From Humulus lupulus (Eukaryota; Streptophyta; Magnoliopsida; Rosales; Cannabaceae): a stretch of DNA of 64,000 nt. The position numbers were made by a program, and so were the translations under genes. Shown here in pieces: positions 9,753-20,705 of this stretch (position 1 is its first letter; each line of letters opens with the position of its first letter). The stretch lies in NCBI RefSeq assembly GCF_963169125.1, contig NC_084793.1:219010652-219074651 (forward strand), in the 5' to 3' direction. The notes beneath the pieces are model-generated. The model worked only from the letters and a program-made list of their open reading frames with translations, searched no databases and was not told where the DNA came from.

Positions 9753-10995
9753 TAGGGTGTATTGGGCGGCTTTGTAAACCAGTCTGCGGGCCTCTTTCTT
9801 ATCCAAGGGCAAGGCCCCGTGATTTAAGTACCTCCTAATGGGTGCAAATCATGGCTCCTCGGAGCTCTTGACCGTGTTGATTCTCTCTTATGCTAGGCTT
9901 GGCTTGGGGAGATATTCGACCAGTATAGACTCAAGCGTATCTTCATCTCGTGTGGAGGCGAGTTTCGCGAGTGCATCGGCGATCGCGTTCTGCTCCCTGG
10001 GGATCTGTTCTATCGTGTATTTTTCGAACTGATCCAGATACTCCTTCATCTTGGTAAGGTATGCAGCCATTTTTGGACCTCTAGCTTGGTATTTGCCCTT
10101 CACCTGAAACACTACCAGCTATGAGTCACTAAAGACATGCAAGTGGGATACCTTTAACTCCTTAGCTAGCCGCAGGCCGGCCAACAACACTTCATATTTT
10201 GCCTCATTATTGGAAGCTTCGAATCCAAATCTCAAGGCACAATACATCTTGTGCCCTTCAGGTCCCGTCATCACTATGCCAGCACTGACTCCCCCTTCGT
10301 TAGATGCCCCATCTACATGGAGGCTCCATTCTTCGGGGTTCCTTTCCTCTTCATGCGCCGGTTCATTCTCCTCTATTTCCCCCTCCCCTTGGGGTCGGTA
10401 GGCAAACTTGACTATAAAGTCTGCAAGTACCTGCCCGTTGATTGAGGTCCTTGGGGTGTAAGTGATGTCGAACTGACTCAATTCAATCAACCACTTTAAC
10501 AATCTTCCTGAAGTTTTCGGCTTGTGCAAGACTTGACGCAGGGGAGTGTTGGTGAGCACCTCAATCGCATGAGCATGAAAATAGGGCCTCAATTTTCGAA
10601 AAGCCACTATCAGGGCATATGCCAACTTCTCTATTTCCGGGTACCGGGTACTGGGTTTCTGCGTCTACCAACCGCTTACTCACATAGTAGACAGGTTGCT
10701 GGTGCTTCTTTTCCCCCTTGACCAAGGCGGCGCTTATGGCATGCTCTGATACAGCTAGATACAGGTACAACTTCTCCCCTTTTTCTGGCTTGGCCAAAAG
10801 GGGTGGCCTTCCAAGGTGTTCCTTTAGCTTGGTGAAGGCATTCTGGCATTCATCATCCCAAGTGAACTTTTTGTTCCCTTTTAGGATGTTGAAGAAAGGG
10901 AGGCATTTGTCAGTCGACCTAGAGATGAATCTATTGAGGGCTGCCACTCTCCCCATCAAGCATTGCACCTCTTTTTTGCTTTGTGGTGGGCTCAT
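9753..10995 (-). pseudogene. RNase H region of Tat-1 pol (connection RNase H plus second, archaeal-like RNase H)
   Basis: The upstream part (10995-10640) carries FTWDDECQNAFTKLKEHL and YYVSKRLVDAE, the RNase H that follows gypsy RT. A second domain (about 10320-9940) starts SLHVDGASN, then NNEAKYE, FSDS, and IADALAKLA, giving the D-E-D-D set of the extra RNase H typical of Tat. Breaks: a 7-bp tandem duplication (CCGGGTA twice, 10637-10650) shifts the frame, and a TAG right after FSDS replaces a likely Gln. The frame continues as KKEARRLVYKAAQYTL up to the solo LTR insertion. Two RNase H domains in one pol support the Tat assignment. Confidence 0.85.
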
Positions 10996-11102
10996 TTCCA
11001 GTAAGGCCTTGATTTTTTTAGGATTAGCCTCAATACCTCAGGAATTCACCATGAAACCCAGGAATTTTCCTGACGAAACTCCGAAGGTGCATTTGAGTGG
11101 AT

Positions 11103-11889
11103 TCAGTTCATTCTATACCTTCGAAGGGTGTTGAACATCTCCATGAGGTCGCTTGTGAGCTCTTCCACTTTCTTTGTCTTCACCAGCATATCATCCACGT
11201 ACACTTCCATGTTCCTTCCTATCTGATTCACGAACATTTTGTTCACCAACCTCTGATAAGTGGCACCTACATTTTTTAAACCAAAGGGCATCACTTTATA
11301 GCAGTACATCCCCTTGTCCGTTATGAACGAAGTGTGCTCCTCGTCAGCAGGGTTCATGGGTATTTGGTTATACCCTGAATATGCGTCCATGAAGCATAGT
11401 AGCTCGTGTCCTGCTGTGGCGTCTACCAACTGGTCTATCCTAGGAAGCGAGAAGCTGTCCTTAGGGCAGGCCTTGTTGAGGCTGGTAAAATCCACACAAG
11501 TCCTCCATTTTCCGTTGGGCTTCGGGACCAGCACTGGGTTCGACACCCATAATGGGTAAAATGCCTTTCGAATGAACCCGTTCAACTTCAGCTTGTCAAC
11601 CTCCTCTTTTAGGGCCGCGTTTCTCTCTGGGTCTAGTGCTGTCCTTTTCTGTCTCATCGGCCTTGCTTTCGGGTCGATGTTCAGATGGTGGCACATGACC
11701 GCTGGGTCTATCCCCACCATATCCTCGTGACTCTAGGCGAATACGTTGAGGTTGTCTTTTAAGAACTCTACTAGTTTCTCCTTCATATCACCGGCAAGGT
11801 TTTTTCCTACCTTCAACTTCCTCAACGGCTCATTCATGACCGTTATTTCCTCCAATTCCTCTACCGGTTCAGCTCTGGGCTCTTTTGTG
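11103..11889 (-). pseudogene. Reverse transcriptase of Tat-1
   Basis: RT copies element RNA into DNA. Within the open stretch 11720-11103 I see LVPKPNGKWRTCVDFTSLN, then FMDAYSGYNQI, then KVMPFGLKNVGATYQRLV and the catalytic YVDD (residues 174-177 of that stretch, about 11201-11190), all intact. The upstream linker is in the same frame but has a TAG where Trp is expected (before SHEDMVGID) and a TGA after RELDP. The frame fails after 11103, before the connection domain. The RT core itself is well preserved although the polyprotein cannot be made. Confidence 0.9.
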
Positions 11890-11891
11890 AC

Positions 11892-12657
11892 TCAGGGGTC
11901 CAACTCTCTTGGGTTTGCACCTTCATGCACAATCATCGCCATAGGTGCTATCAGCTTTGTGGCCGTGCGGAGGGATGTGTTATAGCATTCCCTCGCTTCC
12001 TTCTGCTCTCCTTTCATGCATGCTATTCCCCCGGGAGTTGGTAATTTCATAGCTAAATGGTATACAAAAGTTATCACCTTCAATTCTCTTAGGGAAGGTC
12101 TCCCTAATACCGCGTTGAAGGCTGAGGTGCAATCTACCACAACGAAGTTTGCCATTATGGTGGTTTTTCTGGGCTGCTCTCCCATAGTAAGGGTTAACTC
12201 GATTGCCCCCAGGGGTTGTATCGAATCTCCCGTAAATCCATACAAAGAAGTATTGCAAGGCTTCAGGTGGTGGAGGCTTAGTCCCATCTTCTCCAGCGCT
12301 GGGCATTACAAGATGTCCACAGAGCTTTCGTTATCCACCAAGACCCAATGCACCCTCATGTTAGCAAGCTGGACAGTCAACACTAGGGGGTCATTGTGGG
12401 GGAAGTGTACACCCCGGGCGTCTTCTTCGGTGAAGGTTATTGAGTCATTTTCACCCTTAAAACTCTTCAGGGGGCACTGCTCCAGACTTAGGATGCACAG
12501 TGGTGGACTTTGTCTGGCCTCCCTGGCATATTTGTCTCGTCCCTTCCTTGATTTGCCCCTGAATCTTGGTCCTCCAAAGATGGTCCTGACCTCTCCTTGT
12601 ACTTCTAGGGCTACCTTTCGTGCTAGCGGTGAGGATGCTTCTTCTTCTGGCCTATGG
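11892..12657 (-). pseudogene. Protease region of Tat-1
   Basis: It is in the same frame as gag and RT. The aspartic protease active site, expected as D-T/N-G, reads [10 protein letters not shown] (Asp codon at 12335-12333): the glycine is replaced by Glu, a single G-to-A change. A TAA follows at 12308-12306. The rest of the fold is recognisable from GFTGDSIQPLG through VVDCTSAFNAVLGRPSL to ACMKGEQKEARECY. Upstream are the basic gag tail and [11 protein letters not shown], the usual protease lead-in of Tat elements. Catalysis is presumably lost. Confidence 0.82.
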
Positions 12658-12659
12658 TT

Positions 12660-14464
12660 CTACTTGCGCACATATCTGCCCAAATGCGCCCTGTGGATGA
12701 GCTCCTCAATTTCCACCTTCAAATGGTTGCATTCCACAGTTGTGTGGCCTATATCTTTGTGATATTGGCAATACTTGCTGGGGTCTCTTTTAGACCGGTC
12801 TTTTTTCATTGGCGGGGGCCTTCTGAAAGGGACCTGGTTTTCGTTTGTAACGAAAATATGCTCTCTCACATGGGTGAGGTCAGTATAAAAGGTGTAGGGG
12901 CCTTGTCTGCGCTCGTCAGAGCGCTGATGCTTCCGGGGTCGATCGTCTCTTGCCCCTTCATAGACCCTTTTTTTCTTTGCATTGCCTTGGCTCTCCCGGA
13001 TTGAGGGCTTTGGTGAATTCTGGTCTTTTCCGGCCTTGAGGCTCTCGTGACTATCTTCAACGTGAATATACTTTTGCATCCGCTCGTAGAAATCATCCAA
13101 GTCCCTGACCTCCCTCTTGAGCATGTTATCCCATAACTTGCTTCCTGGGCGCACTCCAGCTGTGATGGCCATTTTCAGCTCTTTGCGGGTCAAGCTCCCT
13201 ACTTTAGCTGCCTCCATATTGAACCTATGAATGTAGCTCTTTAGACTCTCGTTTTCTTCTTGCTTCACATTGGCGAGGCTGGTGCCTGGCATCGTGTAGT
13301 CCCGCACGACGTGGTGCTGCTGGAGGAATTCATCAGAAAACTGTCGCCAAGATCTGATGGACCCCGGCCTAAGTCTTTTGAACCATTTGTACGTAGGTCC
13401 TTTCAATGTGACAGTGAAGCAATGACATCTGGCCCTGCTACTAATTCCCCTCAGCTTCAACAGGTCGTTAAATGCATCCAGATGGCATTTCAGATCTGTG
13501 CTTCCTTCATAGGGGGTCATATGGGGCTCCTTGAAGTTGGCTGGGAGCCAGATGGCTTGGATCTCCTTGATGAAGGGTGACTCATGATTGAACTCTTCCT
13601 CAAAGGCTTGACCTCCGGAGGCGGTGATGATTTTGCTTCGTAGGCTCCTCATTTCTGTGTCTAGGTCTTGCCTCCTCTTGCTTAGGGTGTCTCTCAAAGT
13701 GGATGGGTAGGATTCCCCTTTCCTTTGCCTTCCCGGGGCGCCATAGGGGGTGTGGTCCTTTTACCCGCCCTCTTTTTGTTGAGTTCTTCTCATAAATCCG
13801 AGGGTGTTCTCCTTGAGGTGACCTCATCATCGTTACGAGGGGCAGCGTTGGTCTTCGGCTCTGGCTTCTGAGGCTGCTTCGGTGGTCTGGGACATTCGTT
13901 CTGCTTCGTCTGGGGGGTGTTACTAGTGGAAAGTCGGGTCCTTCCATCATCTACTGGGACGGTAGTTTCTACCCTCCCCTGGTCTCTCTCTTTCCACTTA
14001 GGGAGTGTCACATTTGATCTCCATTGCAACAGCCCATTTAACACCTCTTGCATGTTTTCCAGGGTGGTTTCTAGCCTCTGATTCTTGCGGTGAAGTTCTC
14101 GTATCTCGTCTTCGTAGAATTGAGACTTCGAACTCGAGCTGACAGAGTGGACTCGAGGGTGCTTGTCAGCACGACACTTCGATGGGCTTGGATCCTGCTG
14201 ACCGGGGTTTGGCACCTGCAGCGGCCTTGAAGGCAGGAACTCATCGGCACCCCTTGCTGGGGCAGTTGCCGACCTTGGCCGATGCTCCTCAGGTGGGACC
14301 GCCAGGGATGAGGCCTCCCTTTCATCTCTGGGAACCTCAGGCTCCCTTGGGGCCTCCATGTTTGCAGGTGGAGGAGGATCCCTCATGGAGGCTTTTAGCT
14401 GATCTCCGTCAAGATGGACTTCCACCTCGCACGGCTGTCTCAACCGTTTCAAACGTCGCGACAT
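12660..14464 (-). pseudogene. Gag of Tat-1
   Basis: The start ATG is at 14464, shortly after the primer site. The N-terminal third is rich in Pro, Arg and Glu and has a short helix with ELHRKNQRLETTLENM. It stops at 13790, and the frame differs from the C-terminal part, so a stop plus a frameshift (between about 13790 and 13697) break the gene. The C-terminal part (13697-12660) is the retrotransposon gag domain: WLPANFKEPHMTPYEG, then TVTLKGPTYKWFKRLRPGSI, then LTRKELKMAITAGVRPGS. It ends with a Cys-His knuckle-like stretch, YCQYHKDIGHTTVEC. The last codons before the stop are LGRYVRK. Confidence 0.87.
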
Positions 14465-14511
14465 TTTTTCCTATCAGAATCGACGGAAGAACAGTGACTT
14501 GCAATCTATCC

Positions 14512-14532
14512 TTCCCATAGACGGCACCAAAC
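14512..14532 (-). promoter_or_regulatory. Primer-binding-site position of Tat-1
   Basis: Directly next to the 5' LTR end the minus strand reads GTTTGGTGCCGTCTATGGG. The TTGGTGCCGTCT form is frequent at the tRNA primer site of Tat-type elements. I do not assign the tRNA. Confidence 0.6.
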
Positions 14533-15393
14533 TGTTGACGGTGAGAACTTGTCAACCAAGTTAAGTTAGAAAAATAGAAATGTAGAGATTATCAAATGAA
14601 AAACTTCAAAGATCTAATTGGAAACTCAAAAAACAGTTGCAGAAAGAAAATGGTGAAATGAACTTGTATTTTTTATGCTGTAGTGCTACAATGTTTTTTT
14701 TTTCCAACGCCCTTCCATGTGGAAGTGTGGTTCCTTTTATAGTGGGCTCTAATGGCCCCTAATACATTGTGGTCCAGGGGACCAGATGGTACGCAAGTAC
14801 ACTGTCAGGAGAGTGGTCCCAGGGGTAGTGGTGTTGGAAGAGTGGTGGTTTGCTCTAGTACGTGTCAGGGGTCTGGAAAAGTACTCCTATCTTGGTACCA
14901 TATTATGCCTCCACTACTTGTTGGGTACGGATCTCATAAGCATGTTGAGGGAATCCTGACCATGTACCATTCTTGTACTGCCACTACCTGTCTAGCATGG
15001 ACACCGTATCATTCGTATTTGAACTCTTCTTGCTTCATGGTCACCACGTGGACACCCCTAAGGACGAGGCTGGTGTGTGAGAGAAGGCCACCACAAGGAC
15101 CATGGTGTGACTGTTGCGCGTGGCGTCTTGGGGGCCGCAAGACGCTTGTCTCCTGGTGGTGTCGCGGGGCGCGCGCGGGCGACTGGGGTACGCGAGGTAC
15201 GCTGGGCGCGTGAGGTGCCTGGGGCACGCGGGATGCCTGGGTTCTTTACCAGTGTCGGAGGTGGAGTGGTCATTTTGAGCAGGGTCGATTTGAGCACTAA
15301 TTTGAGGGATCAAATGAACTTCAAGCATGGTTGCTTTGGACCTTAGGCATGAGATGTGGGTTCTTTACTGGTGTTGAATTTTTAGTATCCACA
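14533..15393 (-). repeat. 5' LTR of Tat-1 (861 bp)
   Basis: On + it runs from TGTTGACGG to TATCCACA. It matches the left LTR remnant at 1-427 except for the shorter GC-rich repeat (about 15164-15240). It is followed by TCTTT, the expected TSD. Confidence 0.85.
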
Positions 15394-15811
15394 TCTTTAT
15401 ACGCTCATTAATGCCCAGGCTGTATCACATATCTATCATTAATTATATGAGATAGCAGGAGTATATTCTATTCTGTTATCAAATCATATCCCAATGTAAA
15501 TGAGAATAATATGTATTAAATAGATGCCATATTTATTCACGCGGTTACCCAAATCTGTCCATGAAATTTCCCTATAAATACTAGGGATAATGGACAGGGA
15601 AGGGGAAGGCCATTTTTGTATTACCAAAACTCTGTAGAAATAGAGAGAGAAAAGTAATAATATTGACTCATGGACTAGGTGGATTTTAACCACTGAACCA
15701 CGTAAAAGTTATGCGTGTTTGGAGAGCATTTATTATTTCATTACGGTTTATAATTCAGCACTAATCTACTTGTTTAATTTCTTAATATACTATTGGCGAA
15801 AAACCGTGTCA
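15394..15811 (+). repeat. LTR 3' portion of a further Tat-like element
   Basis: Non-coding. It contains CCTATAAATACTAGGG (TATA-like, 15570s), the phrase GACTCATGGACTAGG (15664), and ends GGCGAAAAACCGTGTCAACA. The same two landmarks end the Tat-3 LTR (17406 and 17516), so this looks like the end of a second, related LTR whose start was cut off by Tat-1. CATCT follows. The assignment is inference. Confidence 0.45.
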
Positions 15812-17516
15812 ACACATCTATAAATAGGGCTAGGGAACTCATTAGTTCTCAAAAATATCATTTTATTAGTTTTAAAGTTTAAAATTAATTAAGTTTTACT
15901 TAATATTTTCATGAATTTATTGCAATATATTATATAGTTGAAAATATTAATTTTAATTTAATTTGTGTTCAATTTTTAGGAAATAGAATGTATTTTGACA
16001 CAAAGAAAAAGAAAGAAAGAAAAGAATTATGATTGAAGAATGAATAAAAAAAATGGCATTTTTGAAGACAATTTTGAGCCATCCAAGCCCAAACAAATCC
16101 AAGTCGGCCTAATTTTTCTTCCACTGCCAGCTGCCACGTGGCATCCTCTGGTTCGTTGAGCCGAGCCGCACCAAGCTGAGCCATTCCTTCGAGTCAACAC
16201 ATGGCGCGAGTTGAAGCCCCATGCCACTATGTCTGCCACTTGACGCCATGGATCCCACCACCTGATGAAGCCCCAAGAAGCTGCCACACATCCCCACCGC
16301 CTGCCACACGTCTGCTGAGATGCCTCAGCGCCCGGCACGTGGCCTGACTATGTCCCCCATTCCACCAGTAGCCCTTTTTGATAGCCATTCTGAACGCGAC
16401 ACATGTTCCACTTCCATTAGAATTTGAAGCCATTCTCTCCACTATATTGTGCACGATTTTGTCACATTTTGGGGTCTATTTTCACTATTAATAGGACCCT
16501 AAAGCTAAGAAAAAAGAGAATCAGATGGTAGAGAGCAGAATAGAGAATAAAGTTAGAGAAAAATACATTTATTCTCTTATTTTTCTTTTATTTCTTTTAT
16601 ATTTGTTTGGAGTGAAAACAATGCCTATTTTAGGCTAAATTCTCTTGTGGAAATGCTAGAGTGGAGTTCATGTTTCACATTATATTTTATTTAATATATT
16701 GATTCTTTTTGTTCTTCATTTCTATATATTTGTTACAATTAAATTTCTTTTCTTCTAATTTTTATTCTAAGTTTATTTGTGTCTTTTACATAAGTCTAGT
16801 CATGCTCTTCTTATGTAATTTAGGCTATTGATTTAATTTAGGATATTTTTTTTTATATTATATGCTTTTTACTGCATTCTTCCATTGGTATTTTGTCGCT
16901 CTAAGGTATATAATATGATAGGTTTTTAAATTAGAAGTTAGTATAAATTTAATTAAGAGCATATGTTTAGGTGAGCTTAATTATTTATATTCTCAAACTA
17001 TAATTAATGGTGTAGAATTATAGTTGAGTAGAATGAATCAATTTTATTAAAATATATATGTTTGCATGAATGAAACTTGTGCCTTTCCATATTCTCTTTC
17101 TGATTCTAATTCTTCTTAATTTAGTGTTTAATTTTACAAAATCATTTTTTTTCAAAGTTGCAATATTTCAAGTTTCTTATTTTTAATTTATTAATCTTTC
17201 TTTTTACTTGTATTTTGCCTCTTTGTGGATACGACATAGCCCATTTACTACTATGGCCGCAAGGTGAATTATTGGGCAATATCAGGCACACATTGTAAAG
17301 AATCCCTGATTCATTTCTTTTATTTTCAGAGCATGCTTATACGCTGTCTGAAAACCTCCATAAGAGCTTGACATTTGAAAGTTCTTCACATCCTAAATAC
17401 AAGTGACTCATGGACTAGGATTGACTCACAACCTGAACAGCAAAATTTTTTGTGTCTCAATCTCTAATTCTTTAAGCTTTATTTTAATTGGTTGTTAGCG
17501 AAATTTCTAGTCAACA
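15812..17516 (+). repeat. LTR of Tat-3, split by solo LTR A'
   Basis: CTATAAATAGGGCTAGGGAAC (15817-15838) is a TATA-box region. After the inserted LTR (15839-17284) it continues ACATTGTAAAGAATCCCTG and ends TTCTAGTCAACA at 17516, directly before a primer-site-like stretch and a gag start. The left part of this LTR is missing. Confidence 0.55.
15839..17284 (+). mobile_element. Solo LTR A' (1446 bp)
   Basis: It is the inverted counterpart of the LTR at 22907-24338. Shared landmarks include the AT-rich start with TTTTAAAGTTTAAAATTAATTAAG, the GTGGATACGACATAGCCC phrase, and the end GGGCAATATCA. It is flanked by GGAAC (15834-15838) and GGCAC (17285-17289), a TSD with one mismatch. The first bases are TC instead of TG. 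Non-coding; small minus-strand frames in the 16.0-16.45 kb GC-rich part are not genes. Confidence 0.75.
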
Positions 17517-17519
17517 TTT

Positions 17520-17538
17520 TAGTGCTTTTATTGAGAGC
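17520..17538 (+). promoter_or_regulatory. Primer-binding-site position of Tat-3
   Basis: TAGTGCTTTTATTGAGAGC lies four bases after the LTR end. The same word, TGGTGCTTTCATTGAGAGC, stands next to the 5' LTR of Tat-2 (minus strand, 46206-46226), which supports both calls. Confidence 0.6.
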
Positions 17539-17562
17539 TTGAAGAAAGCTTGAGTTACTACA

Positions 17563-19440
17563 ATGGTAAACACAAGAAGGAATTTCCTTGAAGACACTCA
17601 CCCCATCGTTGTTGTGGGAGGAGAGCTAAGCTTATCACCTTCACCAGCTAATCCAGATGTGGCTGATAATGATGGTTACAATGGTGAGGACAAAAAGGAC
17701 TACGAAAGTGAATACTCACATTCGTACCCTAACGGAGGAGCCACCAGAAGTTGTGGCACTTAAGGGCCAAATTCCATCCCATCAACGGGAGATGGAGGCT
17801 TAAAAGGGTAACATCGATGCCTTATAGGAGGTGGTTAATGCCATGAATGCCACTTCTATAGTACAAGAGCTGCAATGGACCCTCCGGGCAAAGTACCACC
17901 TGAGCAGCCAGCTAGCATGCCACCTGCTCACCCAGCTGGAGTGTCACATGTGCAACCAATTGATGCGCCACCTGCACACCCAGTTGACGCGGCGCAAGAA
18001 CAGCCAGCTGGTAAGCCACCTGTGCACCCAGCTGGAGTACCACCTATGCCTTCAGCCCATAGGGGAGATAAGGCTAAGCTCCCCATAAACTGAAAAGGAC
18101 TCATCGAGATTCCAAGATCCTCGATGTCATAAGAAAGGCATATGACCCTGAGGAAGTTCACAGGATCTAAGGAAACTACCATGCCCACAATGTCCGCAGA
18201 GCCTAGGGCCTTTCGCCCAGGTTCACTGTGACTGATCATGTCTGACCTAGAGGAAGTGAGCCCAGCAGCCCCGAGAAAACCTCAGGCGAGGAGCCAATAG
18301 GAGAGAAGTCTCCGTAAACAAAGGACAACGAATTAGTGTCTCAGTAAACAATGATTACGTAGAGTCTGATGGGGAGACAGAAGTAAGATTCCTCGAGGAT
18401 GGCTGCCACAGGAGCGCGCAGCCAATTTTGCAAGACAATCTAAATACTTGTAAGAATAGGGTAGTTCCCGAGGACCTCCCCATGCGATATCTACAACCGA
18501 ACCTCCAAGATAATCTCAATGCTCGGAGGCGAGAAGCAATGCCCGACTAGAGGCATATTAGGCACAACATACCAACCATGATCATCTCTGTACAGAGTTG
18601 GAGAATATAAAAAAGATAATGTTAAAGATGGCCAGGAGACAGAGCCAAGACTCTGATTCAGAGGATGAAGATGGGGACCCGTGTGCTCCACACATTGTTG
18701 AAGCCCCCTTACCTCGAGGATGAAGATGGGGACCCTTCCGACCATCTATCCAAATTCAACAACCTTATGTTTGTGCACCATGTCTTCGAGGACGCCAGAT
18801 GCTAGTGCTTCCAGTTAACCTTGATGGGACCAGTTGATGAGTGGTTCAAGAAACACATCTCAGGCACCATACATTCTTGGCCTCAATTGTTCCCCGTCTT
18901 TCGAAGACAGTTTATAGTAGCTCGAAAAATAAGCTTTGAAGTCAATGCCTTGGATAACATCAAGCAATGTCCGTTTAAGATTCTCAAGGTGTATATTAAA
19001 TGCTTTAAGGAGGAAACTGCGAGGAGCAAGAAGGTCGATGATGGCCAACAATTGATGGCCTTACAAGCTGGTATTCAACCAGGTTCACCACTATGGGATG
19101 ACCTACAAAGACGCGAATGCCACAGGTTTAATGATTTCATTCGTCGGTCCCAAGAATATATCCATTGAGAGAATGCCCAAATTGGAACTTTCAGAGGATC
19201 AATCTCCGTTCCAGCTCCTACCATCCCTGCAGTTACAACTCCTAGTCCTGAATTCTCACCTTACACTCTTGTGCAGACGAGTGTAATGAGGGATACAACC
19301 AAGTTTTGCAAGTTTCACAATGATGTTGGAGGCATCATACCAATAAATGCAAAAAACTTCATGATGAGATAGAGAATCTCATCAAATTGGGGCACCTTCA
19401 CCAGTATTCCGGGACCAGAGCAGGCCTAGCTCAAGCATCT
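17563..19440 (+). pseudogene. Gag of Tat-3
   Basis: The ATG at 17563 opens MVNTRRNFLEDTH and an acidic N-terminus, then stops at 17763. A proline-rich minisatellite (17895-18057) follows in other frames. The gag core is readable at 18821-19168: GPVDEWFKKHISGTIHSWPQL, then LMALQAGIQPGSPLWDDL and FIRRSQEYIH, matching the Tat-1 and Tat-2 gag cores. A Cys-His stretch (KFCKFHNDVGG...NKCKKLHDEIENL) lies around 19296-19385 with a frameshift. Many stops and shifts make this the most decayed of the three Tat gags, which fits its position as host of the other insertions. Confidence 0.75.
17895..18057 (+). repeat. Roughly 24-bp minisatellite in Tat-3 gag
   Basis: The word CCACCTGCNCACCCAGCTGGA recurs about six times with variation. 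In one frame it encodes repeated PPAHPAGV-like blocks (PPEQPAS, PPAHPAGV, APPAHPVD, KPPVHPAGV). Confidence 0.8.
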
Positions 19441-19699
19441 ATGGAAGCTCAGCCTCCAAACCAACATGTGGTGCCTCCACAAGTTCAAGGCCAAGTGTCG
19501 GCTGCTTCCCAGCCAACGACCCAAGGACTTCCTCCGGTCAATGGACAAGTAAGGACCATTTCTGGAGGACCCCATCTGGGTGGCACACCGAGGAGCTCAC
19601 AAATCAAGTATGTGCAGGCCCTCAATCATCATGACGAAGTATGGACACTGGTCCAGCTCCCGCCACAGATGCCCCAGATGATGGACTAGATAATTACCT

Positions 19700-20276
19700 T
19701 ATCAAAAAATTATGCTCGGAGAGTGCACTTCCACCACCACGATCCGTTGGTAATCGAGAGTCAGATCTCCAACAAGATGGTAGAGTGGATCCTGGTGGAA
19801 AACGGGAGTTCAGTGAAAAACACTTTGCTCGAGGAGCTACCTAGAGTATTATGGAGTTACTGTACCACTGCTAGGACCTCCACCGACCATTCCCCAATCT
19901 CCATGGCCTACGGGTATGAAGGCATGCTCCCAGTTGAGGCTGCCATCTCCACCCACCGAGGAGCAACATATGACCCGAACACCAATCACACTTTACTTCA
20001 AGAATCATTGGAGCTTATTGAAGAGCTTCGGGAAGCTTCACAACTCCGTGTAGCATCCTATCAATAAAAGATGGCCAAGTATTTTAATTGTAAAATGGAC
20101 AGGAAGTTCGAGGTCGGGGATTCAGTGTTGCGAAGAGTTTTTCTGGCAACCTGAGATCCAAGTACTAGAGTGTTGGGCCCTAACTGGGAAGGTCCATACC
20201 AAGTTGAAAACATCGTATGTCCCGAGACATACATGTTGGCTTGACTGGAATGCTGAGCACCTTTGCCGGTATTACT
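19700..20276 (+). pseudogene. Protease-integrase deletion fusion of Tat-3
   Basis: The stretch begins as protease: HHHDPLVIESQISNKM then ILVENGSSVKN, where the catalytic Asp of D-T/N-G is Glu. Within a few codons (about 19815) it becomes the integrase C-terminal region: LLEELPRVLWSY, SPISMAYGYEGMLPVEA, LRVASYQ, then (20101 on) KFEVGDSVLRRVFL and GPYQVENI, down to a WNAEH-like end near 20276. Reverse transcriptase, RNase H and the integrase core are missing between the two, so one internal deletion removed most of pol. Stops follow SYQ and RVFLAT. Confidence 0.8.
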
Positions 20277-20474
20277 ATTAATGTAAGCCAATTTCTATAT
20301 TTTCTAATTTTACAAATCATATATAGCCTATGGGAAATTAATGAAAATCATGTGTACAAAACATGATAGATGAAATTTAGAGGATTTTCTTGTATTTTCA
20401 ATTTTTAATTTTTTACTACCCAAGGATGTACTCGCTCGCTGGCCTGGAAAAGTGAATGTAGACTAGTCTTCGAT

Positions 20475-20490
20475 CACTTGGGGGGAATAA
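20475..20490 (+). promoter_or_regulatory. Second (internal) polypurine tract of Tat-3
   Basis: CACTTGGGGGGAATAA lies 199 bases after the integrase end and is preceded by CGAT. Tat-2 has CGATCACTTGGGGGG at the corresponding place. I first took it for the 3' PPT. The antisense-gene remnant further downstream (47682-47779) shows it is internal. Confidence 0.45.
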
Positions 20491-20526
20491 GTGGGATAAT
20501 CACCCTACGAGGATAGCTGCTTGCAG

Positions 20527-20705
20527 AGTATGACCTAGGGAACTCAATTTAAGGAGCCTATATGGGACACCTAAGGGTAAACTTAGTGTCATAAAGCTTG
20601 TGAGAATTCACGAGAAGCATGACCTAGGGAACTCAATTGGAGGAGCCTATATAGGGTACCTTAGAGTAAACCTAGTGTCATAAGTCTTGTTGGAACAAAT
20701 AAACC
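20527..20705 (+). repeat. 90-bp tandem duplication in the Tat-3 spacer
   Basis: TATGACCTAGGGAACTCAAT (20529-20548) through AGTGTCATAA recurs as CATGACCTAGGGAACTCAAT 90 bases later (20619-20638). About 75 bases of each unit remain clearly alike. Confidence 0.85.

Larger units (their letters stand above)
1..15393 (-). mobile_element. Tat-1: Tat-lineage Ty3/gypsy retrotransposon, 5' end in window, 3' LTR truncated by window edge
   Basis: Gag, protease, RT, RNase H and integrase remnants read on the minus strand from 14464 down to 4875, bounded by two related LTRs (1-427, cut by the window start, and 14533-15393). Both LTRs end on the + strand in TATCCACA. A polypurine tract touches the left LTR and a primer-binding-like site touches the right one, so the right LTR is the 5' LTR. 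An additional gene lies antisense between pol and the 3' LTR, as described for several Tat elements. Pol is split by a solo LTR at 6017-9752. The first 5 bases after the element are TCTTT; the matching copy would lie left of the window. Confidence 0.9.

Noticed and set aside
6012..9761. Solo LTR E as a Mutator-like transposon, from the 9-bp repeat TAGGGTGTA at both ends
   Set aside because: There are no terminal inverted repeats beyond TGTA/TACA, the TG...CA ends give a standard 5-bp TSD, and the interior has a phrase seen in long gypsy LTRs. The extra four matching bases are the LTR start repeated by chance in the target.
9838..10721. Several + frames opposite the RNase H region
   Set aside because: They are shadows of the minus-strand pol frame, without domains.
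12016..12762. 248-codon open frame on +
   Set aside because: It is the complement of the Tat-1 gag-protease reading frame, with no recognisable domain of its own.
16027..16454. Minus-strand open frames in solo LTR A'
   Set aside because: Same situation as in solo LTR A; the frames are not conserved between the two copies.
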